A stretch of 64,000 nt of DNA, taken from contig NZ_FNQO01000001.1 of NCBI RefSeq assembly GCF_900107725.1, positions 1,728,458 through 1,792,457 on the forward strand, written 5' to 3'. Origin of the DNA: Microbulbifer marinus (GTDB taxonomy: Bacteria > Pseudomonadota > Gammaproteobacteria > Pseudomonadales > Cellvibrionaceae). The translations under genes and the position numbers were made by a program. Below are positions 17,441-26,616 of the stretch, in pieces. How positions within the stretch are numbered: position 1 is the first letter of the stretch; each line of letters starts with the position of its first letter. Under the pieces are notes generated by a model. That model saw only the letters and a program-made list of their open reading frames with translations. It was not told where the DNA came from and ran no database searches.

Positions 17441-19414
17441 TCAGACACGCCAGTGTCCGTCCTGCAGCTCCTGCAACAGGATCTCACGCAGGTAATCGCA
17501 GTACTTTTCCAGATAGGTCTGGCCGCCGCTGCTGGCCATGACCCATGGGTTCATGATCGTGTGGCGCAGCACGAACATACCCTCGACCTGTTGCTGCGGA
17601 TCGCTGACCGTGCTGCAGAAGGCTTCCGCATCCAGGCCCAGCTTGTCGGCCAGCCGCTGTGCCGCGTCATCGTCCAGGTTGCGGCGGAATACCGAGGTAA
17701 AGGAGCCGACGAACTCCTTCGCCTGAATCGGCTTGTCCGGCTCCACTTTCAGGTGATCGAACACCCTGCGGGTAAATGCGTTCTGCCGCACCGGATTGCG
17801 GTTGCCGTGCGGGTTGACACCGATACAGATCAGGTTGGTGTCCGGCTCGAACGGCAGGATCAGACTGACCTGATCCTTGAGTTCTTCGGCCAGTTCCAGC
17901 AGGTGATCATGCAGATATTCGGACGCCTGTATCGTGTGCCCCATCAGTCGGCCGAAATGCTCTGCGTCCAGTGGCAAGACCCGGTGGGCAACGTAAGCCG
18001 CCGCCGCATTGGCGCCGGGCTTGGAGCCCTCGAGTACATACTGGCCGATATTGCGCAGATCGAATTCGGACTCGTCGCTGTCCTCGTCGAATACATAGGC
18101 TGCCTTCTGCGTCAGCAGCTCGGCGACATCGCGATTGCGGCAGACGAAGCCGCCAGTGCCATAGGGCAGATAGCCCATCTTGTGCGGATCGATGGTGATC
18201 GAGTCCACTTCGCTGAGCGCAGTGAAGCTGCGATACACCGACTCAGACGGGAAGTAGCGGAAGTGCTTGCCCACCTGCTCCCGCGGCACCACACCACCCT
18301 GCTCGTTGCGGAAGATGGCTGCCAGGTATCCACCCCAGGCCGCATCGATGTGAATGCAGAAATCGGTACCCTGAGCGCGCCAGCGCTCGCGCACCGCCAC
18401 TATCTCGTCGACCGGGTCGATGGTGCCGAATTCGGTGGTGCCGAGGACACCGATTACCGCCAGCACCGGGCGCTGCTCCGCATGCAGCTCCGCCAGCTGC
18501 TGCTCCAGTGCCGCCACATCCATACGCATGCGCGCATTCATCGGTACCTTGAGCAGGCGCTGGCTGCCGAAGCCGAGAATCTTGACCGCTTTGCTCCACG
18601 AGTAGTGGGCACTCGCCGGCGCCAGAATGACCGGTGGCTTAAGGTCCGTGTGCTGGAAAAACTCCACCGGGCCGAGTGTCTCGATGCGGTAGCGGTCGAC
18701 GGTATCCAGCAGCTGACGCCGCGCGCGGCCATCGGCCATCTGCGCCAGGGCTTCACGGCGCAGCTCGAGCTGGCGGTCGATCGGCAGGTTGAACAGCTGC
18801 CAGTCGCTCGCCGCGGCGATATCAACACCGAACTCGTCGACCGGCACAGACAGCTCCAGCTCGCGGCAGGCGCGGGCCAGGGCGATGCCGAAAAATTTTA
18901 CCGCGCGGAAATTCCACAGGCTCTCGTAGTTGGCGCTGCTGCCGCCGCTGGTCAGGTGTCCCCAGGCACAGGGCGATTGCGACTCATCGGTATTGAAGCC
19001 GAACATGCGCGCAAACTGACGGCCCACTTCCAGCTCCATGTCGATGGTCACGGTGGCCGCATCCACCGATACATTGTTGGGGTTGTAGAGTGTCGCCACC
19101 TGCTGGGCGATCAGCGCCGGCATCAGTGTCTCGGAGACCATGTGGCCGACATAGCGCGGATTGAAAAAGGGCACGGACTTTTTCAGCCGCGCGGTGAGCT
19201 GATGCAACTCGAACTGCATGCGCGCGATGGCATCGCGGTATTTCGGCTGGTTCTGCATCTGCGGCGTAATCGGGGGCGTGTCCTCCGGGTGGAAGTTGCG
19301 GCGCCAGAATACGTGGTCGCGCATAAACTCGACCACGAATTTTTCCAGCACATCGTTGTTCTCACCATAGGCGCCGAGAAAATACGGACTGAGAAATTCA
19401 CCGGTTTTTTTCAT
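17441..19414 (-). CDS. Group II PLP-dependent decarboxylase (tyrosine decarboxylase-like)
   Basis: This 657-residue pyridoxal-phosphate enzyme resembles bacterial tyrosine decarboxylases in length and in its N-terminal region (YFLGAYGEN, RDHVFWRRNFHPED). Active-site features are clear: HLTSGGSSANYE near the phosphate site, HIDAAWGGY with the PLP-contacting Asp, and the Schiff-base lysine in TIDPHKMGY. It probably decarboxylates an aromatic amino acid or glutamate; the substrate cannot be fixed from sequence. It ends 69 bases before trhP and begins 9 bases after nnrS, so it is probably co-transcribed with nnrS, an unusual partner. Amino acid decarboxylation might counter acidification during anaerobic growth (inference). 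Confidence 0.8.
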   Translation of the reverse strand: MKKTGEFLSPYFLGAYGENNDVLEKFVVEFMRDHVFWRRNFHPEDTPPITPQMQNQPKYRDAIARMQFELHQLTARLKKSVPFFNPRYVGHMVSETLMPALIAQQVATLYNPNNVSVDAATVTIDMELEVGRQFARMFGFNTDESQSPCAWGHLTSGGSSANYESLWNFRAVKFFGIALARACRELELSVPVDEFGVDIAAASDWQLFNLPIDRQLELRREALAQMADGRARRQLLDTVDRYRIETLGPVEFFQHTDLKPPVILAPASAHYSWSKAVKILGFGSQRLLKVPMNARMRMDVAALEQQLAELHAEQRPVLAVIGVLGTTEFGTIDPVDEIVAVRERWRAQGTDFCIHIDAAWGGYLAAIFRNEQGGVVPREQVGKHFRYFPSESVYRSFTALSEVDSITIDPHKMGYLPYGTGGFVCRNRDVAELLTQKAAYVFDEDSDESEFDLRNIGQYVLEGSKPGANAAAAYVAHRVLPLDAEHFGRLMGHTIQASEYLHDHLLELAEELKDQVSLILPFEPDTNLICIGVNPHGNRNPVRQNAFTRRVFDHLKVEPDKPIQAKEFVGSFTSVFRRNLDDDAAQRLADKLGLDAEAFCSTVSDPQQQVEGMFVLRHTIMNPWVMASSGGQTYLEKYCDYLREILLQELQDGHWRV

Positions 19415-19423
19415 TGTTCACTC

Positions 19424-20572
19424 CTAACCCGCCTGACCGTCGGCGCGCGGCGCCATCAGCATCGGTGCGTAGTAATACAAATACAATCCATAGCCGAGCA
19501 GCCAGCCACACACTGCCGCCAGCAGGCCGTTAGCGGCCGGGGCCCAGAAGATCCGCGCCAGTGCCGCCAGCACCAGCGCGGCAAAGGCCAGCGGCATCAG
19601 GCGCGGACATTTCAGTGTGCGGCCGGTGTGGCCGAGTGTGACGCGGCTGATCATCGCCAGGATCATGCCGCCGATTCCGCCAACGGCAAACGCGTGTAGT
19701 GCACCGCCCTCGAGCCCGGGGGCGATACCGGTCCAGGCGAGAAATGCCATCAGGAAGCCCAGCACGATGAACCAGTAGCTCAGGTGCAGCGACCACAGCA
19801 GCGGTTCGCGCCAGATCAGCGACGGACGCCAGCGCCAGCAGCGCGCCAGCTGCAGCAGCCCCAGTGCCAATGCCAGCCACCCCCACAAGGGTTTCGGCAA
19901 ATTCAGGCCGACCGTGAGCAGCAGCGCCAGCACACTGATGTGGCTGCCGATTTCCAATGCAGCAATCTTGTCGCGCTGCGGCAGCTGAAAGCGCCGCGCA
20001 GTAAAAAAGGGAATCACCCTGCCGCCGAACACCGTGATCAGACCGGTAACCAGCAACAGTGTCACCAGACCCGCGCTGCGCTGCCACCCGGGTAGCAGCC
20101 AGTGGGCGGCGGCCAGTGCCGCGAACGCGATCAGCGCGGGAATCACAAACAGGTTGCGCCACTGGCGCACGGCGAGAATACGGCGGCCGGTAAGGGCGGC
20201 CGCAACCAAGAAGAAGCCGCTTTCCAGCACCACCGGCAGCCACAGCGGCACACTGGCGAACGCATAGCCGAGCCGCGCCGCCAGCCACAGCGCGCTCAGG
20301 GCAATCAGCGAGCGGCCGGTCGGCGCGCGCAGGCCGGTCCAGGTCTGCATGGCAGTGGTGATGAAGCCCACCACCACGGCACCGGCGAAACCGAACAGCA
20401 TTTCGTGCGCATGCCAGGTGACACCGCCGCGCAATCCCGGCAGCGAAATACCGCGCAACTGCGCGAGCCATAGGCACAGCGCGATACAGCTCCATATGGC
20501 GGCACCGAGGAACATCGGCCGAAACGGCATCCGCCACAGGGGCAAGAGCGATTGTTCGCGCTCTCGGTCCAT
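19424..20572 (-). CDS. nnrS: NnrS-family heme/copper membrane protein
   Basis: This is an approximately 382-residue polytopic protein with about twelve hydrophobic segments. The NnrS pattern includes WRMPFRPMFLGAA near the start, WHAHEMLFGFAGAVVVGFI, and a conserved GGRVIPFFTARRF loop. Family members contain heme and copper and ease nitrosative stress in denitrifiers. ATG 20572 is taken as the start; a TTG at 20629 would extend it by 19 residues. On the minus strand TTGACGCAGGCTAA at 20658-20671 is a weak FNR/DNR-like element about 90 bases upstream. The location between narK and the decarboxylase fits nitric oxide defence beside nitrate reduction. Confidence 0.85.
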   Translation of the reverse strand: MDREREQSLLPLWRMPFRPMFLGAAIWSCIALCLWLAQLRGISLPGLRGGVTWHAHEMLFGFAGAVVVGFITTAMQTWTGLRAPTGRSLIALSALWLAARLGYAFASVPLWLPVVLESGFFLVAAALTGRRILAVRQWRNLFVIPALIAFAALAAAHWLLPGWQRSAGLVTLLLVTGLITVFGGRVIPFFTARRFQLPQRDKIAALEIGSHISVLALLLTVGLNLPKPLWGWLALALGLLQLARCWRWRPSLIWREPLLWSLHLSYWFIVLGFLMAFLAWTGIAPGLEGGALHAFAVGGIGGMILAMISRVTLGHTGRTLKCPRLMPLAFAALVLAALARIFWAPAANGLLAAVCGWLLGYGLYLYYYAPMLMAPRADGQAG

Positions 20573-20746
20573 GATTTGCAACAAAACTCGACTCCATAAA
20601 TTTCGCGGTGGCGACAGCAGATCGCACAACCCGCAGCGACGCTAGAGACGCCAGCAATTAGCCTGCGTCAAGGTTGCCGCCATCCTCGCTGGACGGCAGC
20701 TTAAAATACACAAATGCGCGAAAGTCCGCAGCGGTCTTTCGCGCTA

Positions 20747-20774
20747 TAAAAAAAGGGGGAGTCAAGACTCCCCC
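20747..20774 (-). terminator. Rho-independent terminator after narK
   Basis: On the minus strand the stem GGGGGAGTC / GACTCCCCC (20755-20774) is followed by a run of seven T residues. It lies 28 bases after the narK stop and separates narK from nnrS. Confidence 0.92.
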
Positions 20775-20802
20775 AAGCAACAACACACGAGTGAAGTTCG
20801 GG

Positions 20803-22416
20803 TTACGGGTTGTAGAATTCCCCGTTCTTGCGCAGGTAGTACCAGTAGTTAACCACCAGGCACACCGCGTAGAAGATGGCGAAGCCGGCCAGGGCATACT
20901 CAGGCGTAGTCGCCTTGATCTGCTCACCGAACACCTTCGGAATATAGAAGGCGCCGTAAGCCGCCACCGCGGACGTCCAACCCAGTACCGGGCCCGCCTG
21001 CTCTTTCGGGAACACCATGGCGATGGTGCGGAAAGTCGAACCATTGCCGATACCGGTGGCCGCAAACAGTGTCAGGAACAGCAGGAAGAAGGGTACGAAG
21101 TAGTCTTCCGGTGAAGCCGACGCATATGCCGCCTTCATGTAGTAAGCCACACCCAGGGCGCTGGCCACCATGATCACCGCGCAGACCTGAGTCACCAGCG
21201 CACCACCAATGCGGTCCGCAATCCAACCACCGACCGGGCGGATCAGCGCGCCGATAAACGGTCCCATCCAGGCGTACATCAGCGCACTGGGGCCATTCGG
21301 GTTGATGGTATCGTGGGTCATGACGCCGTCGACCATCACGTGGCTATAGCCGAAGATCACCTTGATGGCCAGCGGGAAAGCCGCGGCGAAACCGATGAAG
21401 CTACCGAAGGTCATGGTGTAGATCACACTCATCACCCAGGTGTGCTTGTTGTTGAAAATACGGTACTGGCGATTGAGGCTGTTGCGAATATCGCCCGGCA
21501 ACATCTTCAGGCCGTACACGGTACCGAAAATCACCAGCACCAGTACGATTTCCTTCGGTATCCCCCAGCCGGAGCCGTTGGCGCTTTCCGGCAGTATCAG
21601 CCACAGACCGATCAGAGCATTAATCAGGCCGATGCCGAGCATTAGGCTCATCTTGCCGAAGGTGCTGAGCGGGCTGCCAATATCCGGGGACACCTCATCG
21701 GTGCGGATATTGTTCATGCCAAACCAGGTCGCCAGTGCGAGCGGCACCAGCAGCAGCAGCCAGACAAAACCGGCATTCTGAATCCAGGATTCGGAACCGG
21801 CCGGCACCTTGCCGATCAGCGAGCCGGAAGAGTTCACCAGGATCATCGGATCGCCGCCCATAGCGCCGAAGGCACCGAAGGTCATGAACAGCGGCACGAT
21901 GATCTGCATGGTGGTAACGCCGAAATTACCGAGGCCAGCATTCAGGCCCAGCGCCAGCCCCTGCTTCTCTTTGGGGAAGAAAAAGCTGATATTGGACATG
22001 GACGAGGCGAAGTTACCGCCGCCGAAACCACTGAGCAGCGCCAGCAGCTGGAACACCCACAGCGGCGTGTTCTTGTCCTGCAGTGCGATACCAGTGCCGA
22101 GTGCCGGTAAGAGCAACAGCGCGGTGGTAAACATGATGGTGTTGCGCCCACCGCACAGGCGAATAAAGAAACTGCTGGGAATCCGCAGCGTGGCGCCGGT
22201 CAGGCCGGCGATGGCCATCAGCGTAAAGAGTTCGGATTTGGCAATCGGGAATCCCAGGTTGAGCATCTGCACGGTGATGATGCCCCAGTAAAGCCAGACG
22301 GCGAAACCCGCCAGCAGGCTGGGAATTGAAATCCACAGATTGCGGTTAGCTATTTTTTTACCCCGGGATTGCCAGAACTGGCTATTCTCCGGGGACCATT
22401 CGTAGATATCAGACAC
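20803..22416 (-). CDS. narK: NarK nitrate/nitrite transporter (MFS)
   Basis: This 537-residue major facilitator protein has about twelve membrane helices. NarK signatures are visible: GNFASSMSNISFFFPK followed by a Gly-rich GLNAGLGNFGV segment, and a second Gly-rich GIGNGSTFRTIAMVFP segment. It imports nitrate and/or exchanges it for nitrite. It is transcribed away from narL. Upstream are an FNR-like element about 73 bases before the start and a NarL palindrome about 195 bases before it. A strong terminator follows. Confidence 0.94.
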   Translation of the reverse strand: MSDIYEWSPENSQFWQSRGKKIANRNLWISIPSLLAGFAVWLYWGIITVQMLNLGFPIAKSELFTLMAIAGLTGATLRIPSSFFIRLCGGRNTIMFTTALLLLPALGTGIALQDKNTPLWVFQLLALLSGFGGGNFASSMSNISFFFPKEKQGLALGLNAGLGNFGVTTMQIIVPLFMTFGAFGAMGGDPMILVNSSGSLIGKVPAGSESWIQNAGFVWLLLLVPLALATWFGMNNIRTDEVSPDIGSPLSTFGKMSLMLGIGLINALIGLWLILPESANGSGWGIPKEIVLVLVIFGTVYGLKMLPGDIRNSLNRQYRIFNNKHTWVMSVIYTMTFGSFIGFAAAFPLAIKVIFGYSHVMVDGVMTHDTINPNGPSALMYAWMGPFIGALIRPVGGWIADRIGGALVTQVCAVIMVASALGVAYYMKAAYASASPEDYFVPFFLLFLTLFAATGIGNGSTFRTIAMVFPKEQAGPVLGWTSAVAAYGAFYIPKVFGEQIKATTPEYALAGFAIFYAVCLVVNYWYYLRKNGEFYNP

Positions 22417-22482
22417 AGTCTTGGCTCCTGGTCGGGTAGTAGTTGTTCTCCATTGCCACTATGGACACCACCTGACCAGCGC

Positions 22483-22496
22483 TCAATTACCATCAA
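22483..22496 (-). promoter_or_regulatory. FNR/ANR-like site upstream of narK
   Basis: On the minus strand TTGATGGTAATTGA matches eight of ten bases of the FNR consensus TTGAT-N4-ATCAA; the first half-site is perfect. Its centre is about 73 bases before the narK start, compatible with a -41.5 activator position and a short leader. Assigned by eye only. Confidence 0.45.
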
Positions 22497-22605
22497 TAAG
22501 TACCCCCTTTTTTCCGCCCGCCGTTTTGGCGCCTTTCCAACGGCCCCAAAAACCGCCCACACAGCCGTAATCGCCGTGCGCCCGGGGCGCCCGCTGGCGC
22601 GCGAT

Positions 22606-22621
22606 TACCTCCTAAGGGGTA
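22606..22621. promoter_or_regulatory. NarL 7-2-7 palindrome between narK and narL
   Basis: TACCTCC at 22606-22612 and AGGGGTA at 22615-22621 are inverted heptamers two bases apart. AGGGGTA fits the NarL half-site perfectly and TACCTCC has one mismatch. The site is 83 bases before the narL start and about 190 before narK, so it could serve autoregulation of narL-moeA as well as narK. Confidence 0.6.
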
Positions 22622-22703
22622 GGCGGCGCTGCCAGCGTGTCGCCTGTGCTAGCATATTGGCCACTGACCAGACCCAGAAAGCAACTTCAACGCAGGAGCG
22701 ATC

Positions 22704-23357
22704 ATGTCCAGTCCCGCAAGAGTCATGATGGTTGACGACCATCCCCTGTTTCGCAAAGGGCTGATGCAACTATTCAGTCTGGAGCCGGGCCTGGAGCTGG
22801 TGGCGGAGGCCAGTAGCGGCGAGGAAGCGGTGCAGCTGGCCGAGGAATGCGATCCCGATATCATCCTGCTCGACCTTAACATGCGCGGCATGGACGGCCT
22901 GGATACATTGCGCGCAATGCGCGCCGCCGGCGTGACCGCGCGCATCGTGATGCTGACGGTGTCCGACAACAATGCGGACGTGGTGGCCTGTATCCGCGCC
23001 GGTGCCGACGGTTATCTGCTGAAGGACATGGATCCCGAGGACATCCTCGAGCAGGTTCTGGCGGCGACCCACGGCAAGATGGCCATCAGTCAGCGCCTGA
23101 CCGAAATTCTCGCCTCGGCACTGCGCAAACCCGACAAAACCGGTGCCGATACGCTCTCCACGCTGACGAGCCGCGAGTACCAGATATTGCAGCTGATTGC
23201 CGACGGGCTCAGTAACAAACTGATTGCCCGCGAACTCGACATCAGCGATGCCACCGTGAAGGTGCACGTGAAGCACCTGCTGAAAAAACTCGGCATGCGG
23301 TCCCGGGTGGAGGCCGCTGTGTGGATGGTCAATCAAAAGCGGTCAGAATCTACCTGA
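22704..23357 (+). CDS. narL: Nitrate/nitrite response regulator NarL
   Basis: This 217-residue two-component regulator is the expected partner of NarX. The receiver domain (about 5-125) has VDDHPLFRKG, the phospho-acceptor Asp in IILLDLNMRGMDG and the conserved Lys in GYLLKDMDPEDI. A LuxR-type helix-turn-helix follows at about 150-212 (LTSREYQILQLIADGLSN, then DATVKVHVKHLLKKLG). ATG 22704 has AGGAGCG upstream. It precedes moeA by 16 bases, so both are probably one transcript. NarL or NarP cannot be told apart by sequence alone; the presence of NarX favours NarL. Confidence 0.93.
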   Translation: MSSPARVMMVDDHPLFRKGLMQLFSLEPGLELVAEASSGEEAVQLAEECDPDIILLDLNMRGMDGLDTLRAMRAAGVTARIVMLTVSDNNADVVACIRAGADGYLLKDMDPEDILEQVLAATHGKMAISQRLTEILASALRKPDKTGADTLSTLTSREYQILQLIADGLSNKLIARELDISDATVKVHVKHLLKKLGMRSRVEAAVWMVNQKRSEST

Positions 23358-23373
23358 CCCCCCGGAGTACCCC

Positions 23374-24612
23374 ATGAGTGACTGCTGTTCCCAGCCCGGT
23401 CTGATGCCTGTCGAAGCGGCCCGGGCTGCCCTGCTCGAAGACCTGTCGCCGGTCGCGGGCACCGAATCGATCCCGCTGGCTCAGGCCACCGGCCGCGTGC
23501 TGGCCGAATCGGTCGCCTCCACTGTCTGCCTGCCGCCGTGCGACAACTCCGCGATGGACGGCTACGCGCTGCGTTTTGCCGACCTGGAGAGCGACAAACC
23601 GCTCGAACTGATCGGCTATTCGTTTGCCGGCAAGCCGTTCGAAGGTATCGTCAATCCCGGCACCTGCGTGCGTATCATGACCGGCGCCGCCGTGCCCGAT
23701 GGCGCTGATACAGTAGTGATGCAGGAACAGGTTACGGCACAGGGCGAGTCCATTTTCCTCACCGGCAAGGTGCGCGCGGGCGACCATATCCGCCGCCGCG
23801 GCGAGGACGTGGCCGAGGGCGAGACACTGCTGGACAGCGGTGCGCGGATTTCGGTGGCCCATATCGCCCTGCTGGCCGCGGCCGGCATCGGCGAGGTGAC
23901 CGTGCGCCGGCGGCCGCTAATCGCCCTCTTCTCCACCGGCGACGAACTGCGCCAGCCCGGCGAACCACTGGGCAAGGGTGATATCTACGACAGCAACCGC
24001 GTGGCGCTGCTGGCCGCGCTGGCGGAACTGGATCTCGCAGTTCTCGACCTGGGCATTCTGCCGGACGACAAAAACGTAATCCGGGACAACCTGGCTCGTG
24101 CCGCCCGCGAAGCCGACGCGATTATCACGTCCGGCGGCGTATCGGTGGGCGAAGCCGACTACACGCGGGAAGTGCTGGAAGAGATGGGGGAAATCGGTTT
24201 CTGGAAAGTCGCGATGAAACCCGGCAAGCCGTTCGCCTACGGACGCCTGCAGGGCACGCCGTTCTTCGGTCTGCCCGGCAATCCGGTTTCGGCACTGATC
24301 ACTTTCCAGCAATTGGCGGTGCCGGCGCTGACCGTCATGAAAGGCAGCGCCTGGGCGGCTCCGGTAACGCTGCAGGCCAAGCTACAGAAACCGGTGAAGA
24401 AAAAACCCGGCCGTACCGACTTCCAGCGCGGCATCTATCTGCGCGACGAATCCGGCGGCCTGCGGGTCGAGCCGGTTGGCGCCCAGGGCAGCCACATCCT
24501 CTCCGGCCTCGCCGACGCCAACTGCCTGATCGTACTGTCGCGCGACAGCGGCAATGCCGACGCGGGCGATATCGTCGACATCGAGCCGCTGGCGACTCCG
24601 CTGGGTCTCTAG
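23374..24612 (+). CDS. moeA: Molybdopterin molybdenumtransferase MoeA
   Basis: This 412-residue enzyme inserts molybdate into adenylated molybdopterin, the last general step of molybdenum cofactor synthesis. Typical segments are CDNSAMDGYA near residue 54, MTGAAVPDGADTVV, FSTGDEL, SGGVSVGEADY and LPGNPVSALITF. A start ATG with GGAG upstream lies 16 bases after narL. The pairing with narL links cofactor supply to nitrate sensing; NarG is the obvious client in this window. Confidence 0.95.
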   Translation: MSDCCSQPGLMPVEAARAALLEDLSPVAGTESIPLAQATGRVLAESVASTVCLPPCDNSAMDGYALRFADLESDKPLELIGYSFAGKPFEGIVNPGTCVRIMTGAAVPDGADTVVMQEQVTAQGESIFLTGKVRAGDHIRRRGEDVAEGETLLDSGARISVAHIALLAAAGIGEVTVRRRPLIALFSTGDELRQPGEPLGKGDIYDSNRVALLAALAELDLAVLDLGILPDDKNVIRDNLARAAREADAIITSGGVSVGEADYTREVLEEMGEIGFWKVAMKPGKPFAYGRLQGTPFFGLPGNPVSALITFQQLAVPALTVMKGSAWAAPVTLQAKLQKPVKKKPGRTDFQRGIYLRDESGGLRVEPVGAQGSHILSGLADANCLIVLSRDSGNADAGDIVDIEPLATPLGL

Positions 24613-25066
24613 TCTTTTCTGAGTTTTCCGGATTTATTAACCCGGCGATAAATATTGCCGGGTTAATAATGGTTGATGGGGTGCCTTCGCCCCACCAACC
24701 TGATACCACCCTCAGGTGGTCGATAGCTCGCCCGCTTAGTTGAGTTCTTCTGCGAAATGCGGCAGTCCGTAACCGAAGGATCACAGCGAATTGCTCTCCT
24801 ATTTTTCTTCCATGTCCTCCCACTCATCCAGGCGTCTGCGGCAATGAAGTGCTGGACGCTGCCGTGGTTATCAGCAGGATGGCCTGTATTGATGTCACGC
24901 TGATTGCCTTTCTGAGATGAGACCAGATGCCGCCCTTGACGCGCTTGCGCAGAGAGACAGGCAAATGGTGCACCTTGCGATCCAGCGCCACTTCCTGGGC
25001 CCACAAAAAAGATACAAAAAGGGCACTGCGGTTCACGATTGAACCCGAAAGTTTTTCCAGCAAATT
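24613..25066. other. Non-coding gap after moeA with one hairpin
   Basis: A ten-base-pair stem (TTAACCCGGC with GCCGGGTTAA, 24637-24666) follows moeA. It could end transcription from either side, though no T run follows. The rest shows short stop-broken frames and a small ACCACC/GGTGGT hairpin near 24705. A minus-strand open frame at 24824-25072 has no ribosome site or recognisable family. I see no supported gene. Confidence 0.5.
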
Positions 25067-25094
25067 TGTCACCTTTTCTATTCCGTTGCGTCTA
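25067..25094 (+). promoter_or_regulatory. Candidate ECF-type promoter of the sigma factor operon
   Basis: TGTCACC at 25067-25073 and CGTCTA at 25089-25094, 15 bases apart, lie about 45 bases before the sigma factor start. The pair resembles the two-element promoters of ECF sigma factors (an AAC-type -35 and a CGTC-type -10). It may be an autoregulatory promoter; it was assigned by eye. Confidence 0.35.
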
Positions 25095-25139
25095 TTAGAG
25101 TAAGAACCGCGAAAAAATCATAGACGGGAGGAATTCAGC

Positions 25140-25859
25140 GTGACCGATTCGGCAGCCGACCCACGGGAGCCACTAACCGATTTAAGCGATGCTGATTTGG
25201 TTGAGCGGGCTCGCCGGGGGGACGGGCCGGCCTTCGAACTCATCGTACGCCGCCACAATCAGGCACTGTTTCGTGCGGCCAGGGCGGTGCTAGACGATGA
25301 GGACCAGGCCCAAGAAGCAGTGCAAGAGGCCTACCTGAACGCCTTTACGCACCTGGATTCCTATCAGGGGCGCGCGTCACTCAAAACGTGGCTGATCCGC
25401 ATCGCCGTCAACCAGGCTATCAGCATCAAGCGCCGCCAGCGCCCGGTGGTATCGCTGGACGAGAAGATCGCTGTTCTTCAAAGCAAGCAATCCGAGGAGG
25501 ACGGCATGGCATCATTTATCGCCGACCAACATACCCCGGAAACGGCAGCCGACCGCCAGGAAATGCAACACCTTCTGGAACTCGCTATCCGGCGCCTCCC
25601 GGAAATCTACCGCAGTGTCTTCATGCTTCGGGCAGTGGAAGGCCTGTCGGTGGCCGACAGCGCATTCTGCCTCGATATCAACGAGGCGCTGGTCAAAAAA
25701 CGCCTGTCGCGAGCGCGCGATCTGCTCCGCCAGGATCTGGCACAGCGGATGGAAGCCCGGGCGTCCGATGCCTTTGAATTCGCCGGCAAGCGCTGCGACG
25801 CCGTCACTGCTCATGTAATGGCTGAACTGGCTCGCCAGGGAATGACTCAGCCGGTTTGA
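25140..25859 (+). CDS. ECF-type RNA polymerase sigma factor
   Basis: This 239-residue sigma-70 family protein starts at GTG 25140 with GGGAGGA seven bases upstream. Region 2 spans about 23-95 (FELIVRRHNQALFRAARAVL, AQEAVQEAYLNAF, LKTWLIRIAVNQA). Region 4 is at about 140-195 (RLPEIYRSVFMLRAVEGLSV, ALVKKRLSRARDLL). It has no sensory extension and no anti-sigma gene beside it. The next three genes on the same strand encode a secreted protein and two small membrane proteins, which may be its targets or regulators. The signal it answers is unknown. Confidence 0.88.
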   Translation: MTDSAADPREPLTDLSDADLVERARRGDGPAFELIVRRHNQALFRAARAVLDDEDQAQEAVQEAYLNAFTHLDSYQGRASLKTWLIRIAVNQAISIKRRQRPVVSLDEKIAVLQSKQSEEDGMASFIADQHTPETAADRQEMQHLLELAIRRLPEIYRSVFMLRAVEGLSVADSAFCLDINEALVKKRLSRARDLLRQDLAQRMEARASDAFEFAGKRCDAVTAHVMAELARQGMTQPV

Positions 25860-25910
25860 CCCGGCACTTATCCACGACACTGTTGAAGAAACTGAAAAAG
25901 GAGAGAATCC

Positions 25911-26543
25911 ATGAAAGCCACAACCATTGTTTTTGCCGCCGGCCTGGTTGCGTTTTCCGCCAGCCCCGCACTGGTGATTGCCGCCGACCAGGGGCCAGCC
26001 GCTAAACGAGCACAAGTTGCGATGAATATGTTTGGCGGCCCCTCCTATCATGGCGAGCCGGCGCTGGCGGTAACCGCCGCATTGGTCAAAGCCGGTGGCG
26101 GCGCCGACAACTTCAGCTTTGCCAACGCCCTGGTGGCCATGCTCGGGGAAGACACCGTGATTGCTGAGGTATCCAAGCTTACCAAGCAATACGGTGAAGA
26201 TGAGGTGAACACCTTCATAAGTGGGATGGACATAGCCATCGCCTACAGCCTTAAGCGTGCCACTGAAGCCGGTATCAGTCTGCCCGAGCCGGCCGATCTC
26301 TCGGGCGCTGCACTAGCGAAGACTCTAGTAAAGGCTGGCGTCACTGCGGATGGCACTTTCTGGAGTGGTTACCTCTTCGACAAGGCAATTTCTCACCAGC
26401 TGCACAACCAGGTGATGGCGGATATCAATGCCGATGTCGGCTATCAGGCCGACAAGACCACCCATAAGATTCTCAATCAAGCCATGTACGACGTGGCGCA
26501 GGCGTTGGGAATGAGTGATGTAAAGCTGGCTGAACAGCACTGA
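25911..26543 (+). CDS. Secreted protein of unknown function
   Basis: This 210-residue protein has a clear Sec signal peptide (hydrophobic residues 5-23, with cleavage likely after VIAA near residue 25). GGAGAGAA precedes ATG 25911. The mature part is mostly helical, rich in Ala, with no cysteine and no transmembrane helix, so it is probably periplasmic. I do not recognise a family. It lies 51 bases after the sigma factor and 73 before two membrane-protein genes. Being the first gene after an ECF sigma factor, it could be a sensor or effector of that regulon. Confidence 0.75.
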   Translation: MKATTIVFAAGLVAFSASPALVIAADQGPAAKRAQVAMNMFGGPSYHGEPALAVTAALVKAGGGADNFSFANALVAMLGEDTVIAEVSKLTKQYGEDEVNTFISGMDIAIAYSLKRATEAGISLPEPADLSGAALAKTLVKAGVTADGTFWSGYLFDKAISHQLHNQVMADINADVGYQADKTTHKILNQAMYDVAQALGMSDVKLAEQH

Positions 26544-26616
26544 CATGACACTGCGGCTGCCTTGTCGCCCTGCGGCAGTGCAGCCCCTGATAACCTACAA
26601 ACATAGAGGAGACCGC

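Noticed and set aside
17453-19699. Long plus-strand open frame opposite the PLP decarboxylase
   Set aside because: Same cause: codon bias keeps the opposite strand open. The decarboxylase has all active-site motifs; the antisense product has none.
24824-25072. Minus-strand 82-codon open frame before the sigma factor gene
   Set aside because: It overlaps the candidate sigma promoter, has no ribosome site and shows no recognisable family.
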